Shown here one piece after another: positions 62,517-64,000 of a stretch of DNA of 64,000 nucleotides. Source of the DNA: Adiantum capillus-veneris (lineage: Eukaryota; Streptophyta; Polypodiopsida; Polypodiales; Pteridaceae); the NCBI GenBank assembly GCA_014529385.2, contig CM043948.1:81060760-81124759 (forward strand), given 5' to 3'. The translations under genes and the position numbers were made by a program. Positions within the stretch are counted from its first letter, which is position 1. Each line of letters begins with the position of its first letter. The notes below the pieces were generated by a model. That model ran no database searches, had not been told where the DNA came from, and saw nothing but the letters and a program-made list of their open reading frames with translations.

Positions 62517-63539
62517 ATGGCTTCTTCTTCAGAAAAGGAGGAGTATTTCATTCGAAAGTTCGATGGCAGCAACTTCACCATGTGGAAAGAGCACATGAAA
62601 GATGTTTTGATAAACAAAGGCCTCTCAGAACCGTTAAAAGAGCGCGTAGAGGATGATGATTATACACAAGCTCAATGGGAGCTTTTGGATGCAAAAGCCA
62701 TGGCTACGATACGTCTACATCTAGCCGAGTCAGTCTTCTTTACTATCATAGGGAAGAAAACAACCAAGGAACTTTGGGATAGCTTATGTTCAGCATGGGA
62801 GAGCAAAAGTGCATCCAACAAAGTTTTTCTTATGAAAAAGCTTATGAAGCTCAACATGAAAGAAGGTAGCACAGTTTCTAGTCATTTAAATGAGTTCAAC
62901 TCCTTGTTCAGTCAGCTGACATCTCAGGGCTTTAAAGAGTTTGATGATGAACTCAAGTCTATCTTCTTATTATGCTCTCTACCCAGTTCATGGGATATCT
63001 TTTGCACAGCCATTAGCAATTCAACTCCGAATGGCAAGTTAGAGTTCAATGCTGTCACAGATGCGTTGCTTACTGAACAGATTCGTCATAAATCTCTCGA
63101 TAATGCTAGTCATGGAGATGCATATATGGCTGGCAGTTCAACAAAGCCAAGAGGCCATGACAGGAACAAATACAAAAGCAAAAGTAGAGAGCGGAATCCT
63201 CGTAGTCCTAGTAGACACAGGAACCAAAGTAGAGACCGCTATGCCAAAAATGTCAAGTGTTACTATTGCCACAAGAAGGGTCATTACAAAAAGGATTGTC
63301 GCAGTTTCCTAAGAGTTCAGAAAAACATGCAAAAGGATAATTCTAGCAAAGGCAAAAGTACAGTAAAGATTGAGGAGCTCAATATTGTTGAGTCTCCCAT
63401 GCCTACTACTGCAGTAGAGGATGCTCCTCCTCCAGTGATGCTCATTATGCCCACAAAGATTCATCCCGAGGTGATAGCAGATGCCTATGATGTTCTCATT
63501 TTCACTTCAGATCTCACTCCAGATGCTTTGGTTGCATAG
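62517..63539 (+). pseudogene. Copia-4 gag (UBN2 type) with zinc knuckle
   Basis: A 340-codon frame starts at ATG 62517 (MASSSEKEEYFIRKFDGSNF, TMWKEHMKDVLI). It reads a full UBN2 gag: LHLAESVFFTIIG, KELWDSLCSAWESKSASNKV, KLNMKEGSTVSSHLNEFNSL, LLCSLPSSWDIFC. An RSPSRHRNQSRDR basic run and a perfect CCHC knuckle CYYCHKKGHYKKDC (63258-63299) follow. The TAG at 63537-63539 is in frame with the following protease and stands where tryptophan would be plausible, so gag and pol were probably one frame. Gag itself is intact. It packages RNA in the cytoplasm. Confidence 0.93.
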
Positions 63540-64000
63540 GATGAGGGTTATGCACAGAAGTGGATCCTTGATTCTGGTGCAAGTTTTCATGTCACACCGC
63601 ATAGAGAGTGGTTTTCCTCTTATGCACCCATGCATGGAATAGTCAAGCTTGGTGATTCCTATGAGCTTGACATTATTGGCATTGGTGATGTGAAACTTCA
63701 GATGCATAATGGCACTACTTTTGTGCTGCAGAATGTCAGACATGTGCCCAAGCTTACGAAAATCTTGCTTTCTATAGGGCAATTGTATGATCTTGGCTAC
63801 ACTACAGTTTTTGGTAATCGTTCTTGGATGATCCGCAAGAACAAACTTATCATGATGAAAGGCAATAAAAACGGATCCCTGTACTCTTTGTTTGTTTTGA
63901 GTGTCGACGAACACTCTATCTATGTTGCCGAGCTGCCATCTCCTGAGTTGTGGCATAGCCGGCTAGGGCATATTAGCCAAAAGGGAATGAAAAAACTTCA
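63540..64000 (+). pseudogene. Copia-4 protease and GAG-pre-integrase (partial)
   Basis: In the gag frame the text continues WILDSGASFHVTP (catalytic aspartate at 63570-63572), GIGDVKLQMHNGTTF, NVRHVPKLTKILLSIGQL and ends in ELPSSPELWHSRLGHISQKG, the GAG-pre-integrase start. No further stop occurs before the window edge. The protease cleaves gag-pol in the particle. Integrase, polymerase and RNase H would lie beyond 64000. Confidence 0.93.

Larger units (their letters stand above)
59557..64000 (+). mobile_element. Copia-4, 5' part of a Ty1/copia element
   Basis: A short 5' LTR, primer site, 2.7-kb leader, gag and the start of pol run off the right edge. The LTR opens TGTTGGGGTGTAGGCC, like Copia-3, and the leader shares blocks with Copia-3, so the two are related families. 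The known part has one stop, at the end of gag. Confidence 0.93.

Noticed and set aside
1-64000. Prokaryotic, organellar or active viral origin
   Set aside because: LTR elements with plant tRNA primer sites, LINE remnants, plant gene fragments and long microsatellites indicate plant nuclear DNA. No operons, ribosome binding sites or organelle genes are seen.

Overview
The window is nuclear DNA from a land plant. It is made almost entirely of transposable elements, microsatellites and satellite DNA, and I find no intact host gene. The pentatricopeptide (PPR) remnant near 43 kb has the wording I associate with non-seed plants, and the large, heavily nested retrotransposon landscape would suit a fern. 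That placement is inference from one decayed gene fragment and is low confidence. I recognise no tRNA, rRNA, CRISPR array or bacterial-type feature. Layout, 1-27736: a four-part nest. A minus-strand Ty3/gypsy element (Gypsy-1) has its 5' LTR, tRNA-Asp-type primer site, leader and gag at 23722-27736, and its RT, RNase H, integrase and a protease-like domain at 1-3375. It is split by a plus-strand Ty1/copia element (Copia-1, 3376-6975 plus 23121-23721) that has lost its 5' end. Copia-1 is split inside RNase H by a gypsy-like gag-only element (TR-GAG-B, 6976-23120, 2.8-kb LTRs, exact GAGTG target duplication). The left LTR of TR-GAG-B is in turn split by a larger non-autonomous element (TR-GAG-C, 7143-16095, tRNA-Asp-type primer site) that carries gag and protease but no polymerase. 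27737-36790: a 58-bp tandem repeat, an unknown coding-like stretch and LINE remnants. One LINE ORF2 is interrupted by a minus-strand copia element (Copia-2, 30403-36071, exact AATAG target duplication). 36791-47156: mostly unassigned DNA. It contains a run of three unrelated, decayed host-gene fragments on the minus strand (PPR, ABCB-type ABC transporter, Argonaute PIWI). A solo LTR of the Copia-2 family sits inside the Argonaute fragment with an exact TTCAC duplication. 47157-56660: a complex satellite with GTAC/CAGTAC-rich blocks, a period near 722 bp that collapses to about 220-254 bp at its right end, and a young copia insertion (Copia-3, 47264-52788, 192-bp LTRs with 3 mismatches, AAACT duplication). 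Copia-3 keeps one gag-pol frame broken by four stop codons. 56661-64000: microsatellites, a 31-bp repeat, a degenerate LTR of the Copia-2 family, and the 5' part of another copia element (Copia-4, from 59557 to the window edge). Copia-4 has a long leader, gag and the start of pol. How the parts relate: the LTRs supply promoters (TATA boxes are visible in most), the primer sites and purine tracts mark the ends of reverse transcription, and the gag-only elements would have to borrow polymerase from relatives. Unexplained structure lies mainly outside the known domains. It includes a protease-like domain after integrase, a leader block shared by Copia-3 and Copia-4, a covarying hairpin pair in the Copia-4 leader, an internal purine tract plus promoter and a long inverted repeat in TR-GAG-C, and the host-gene fragment cluster.
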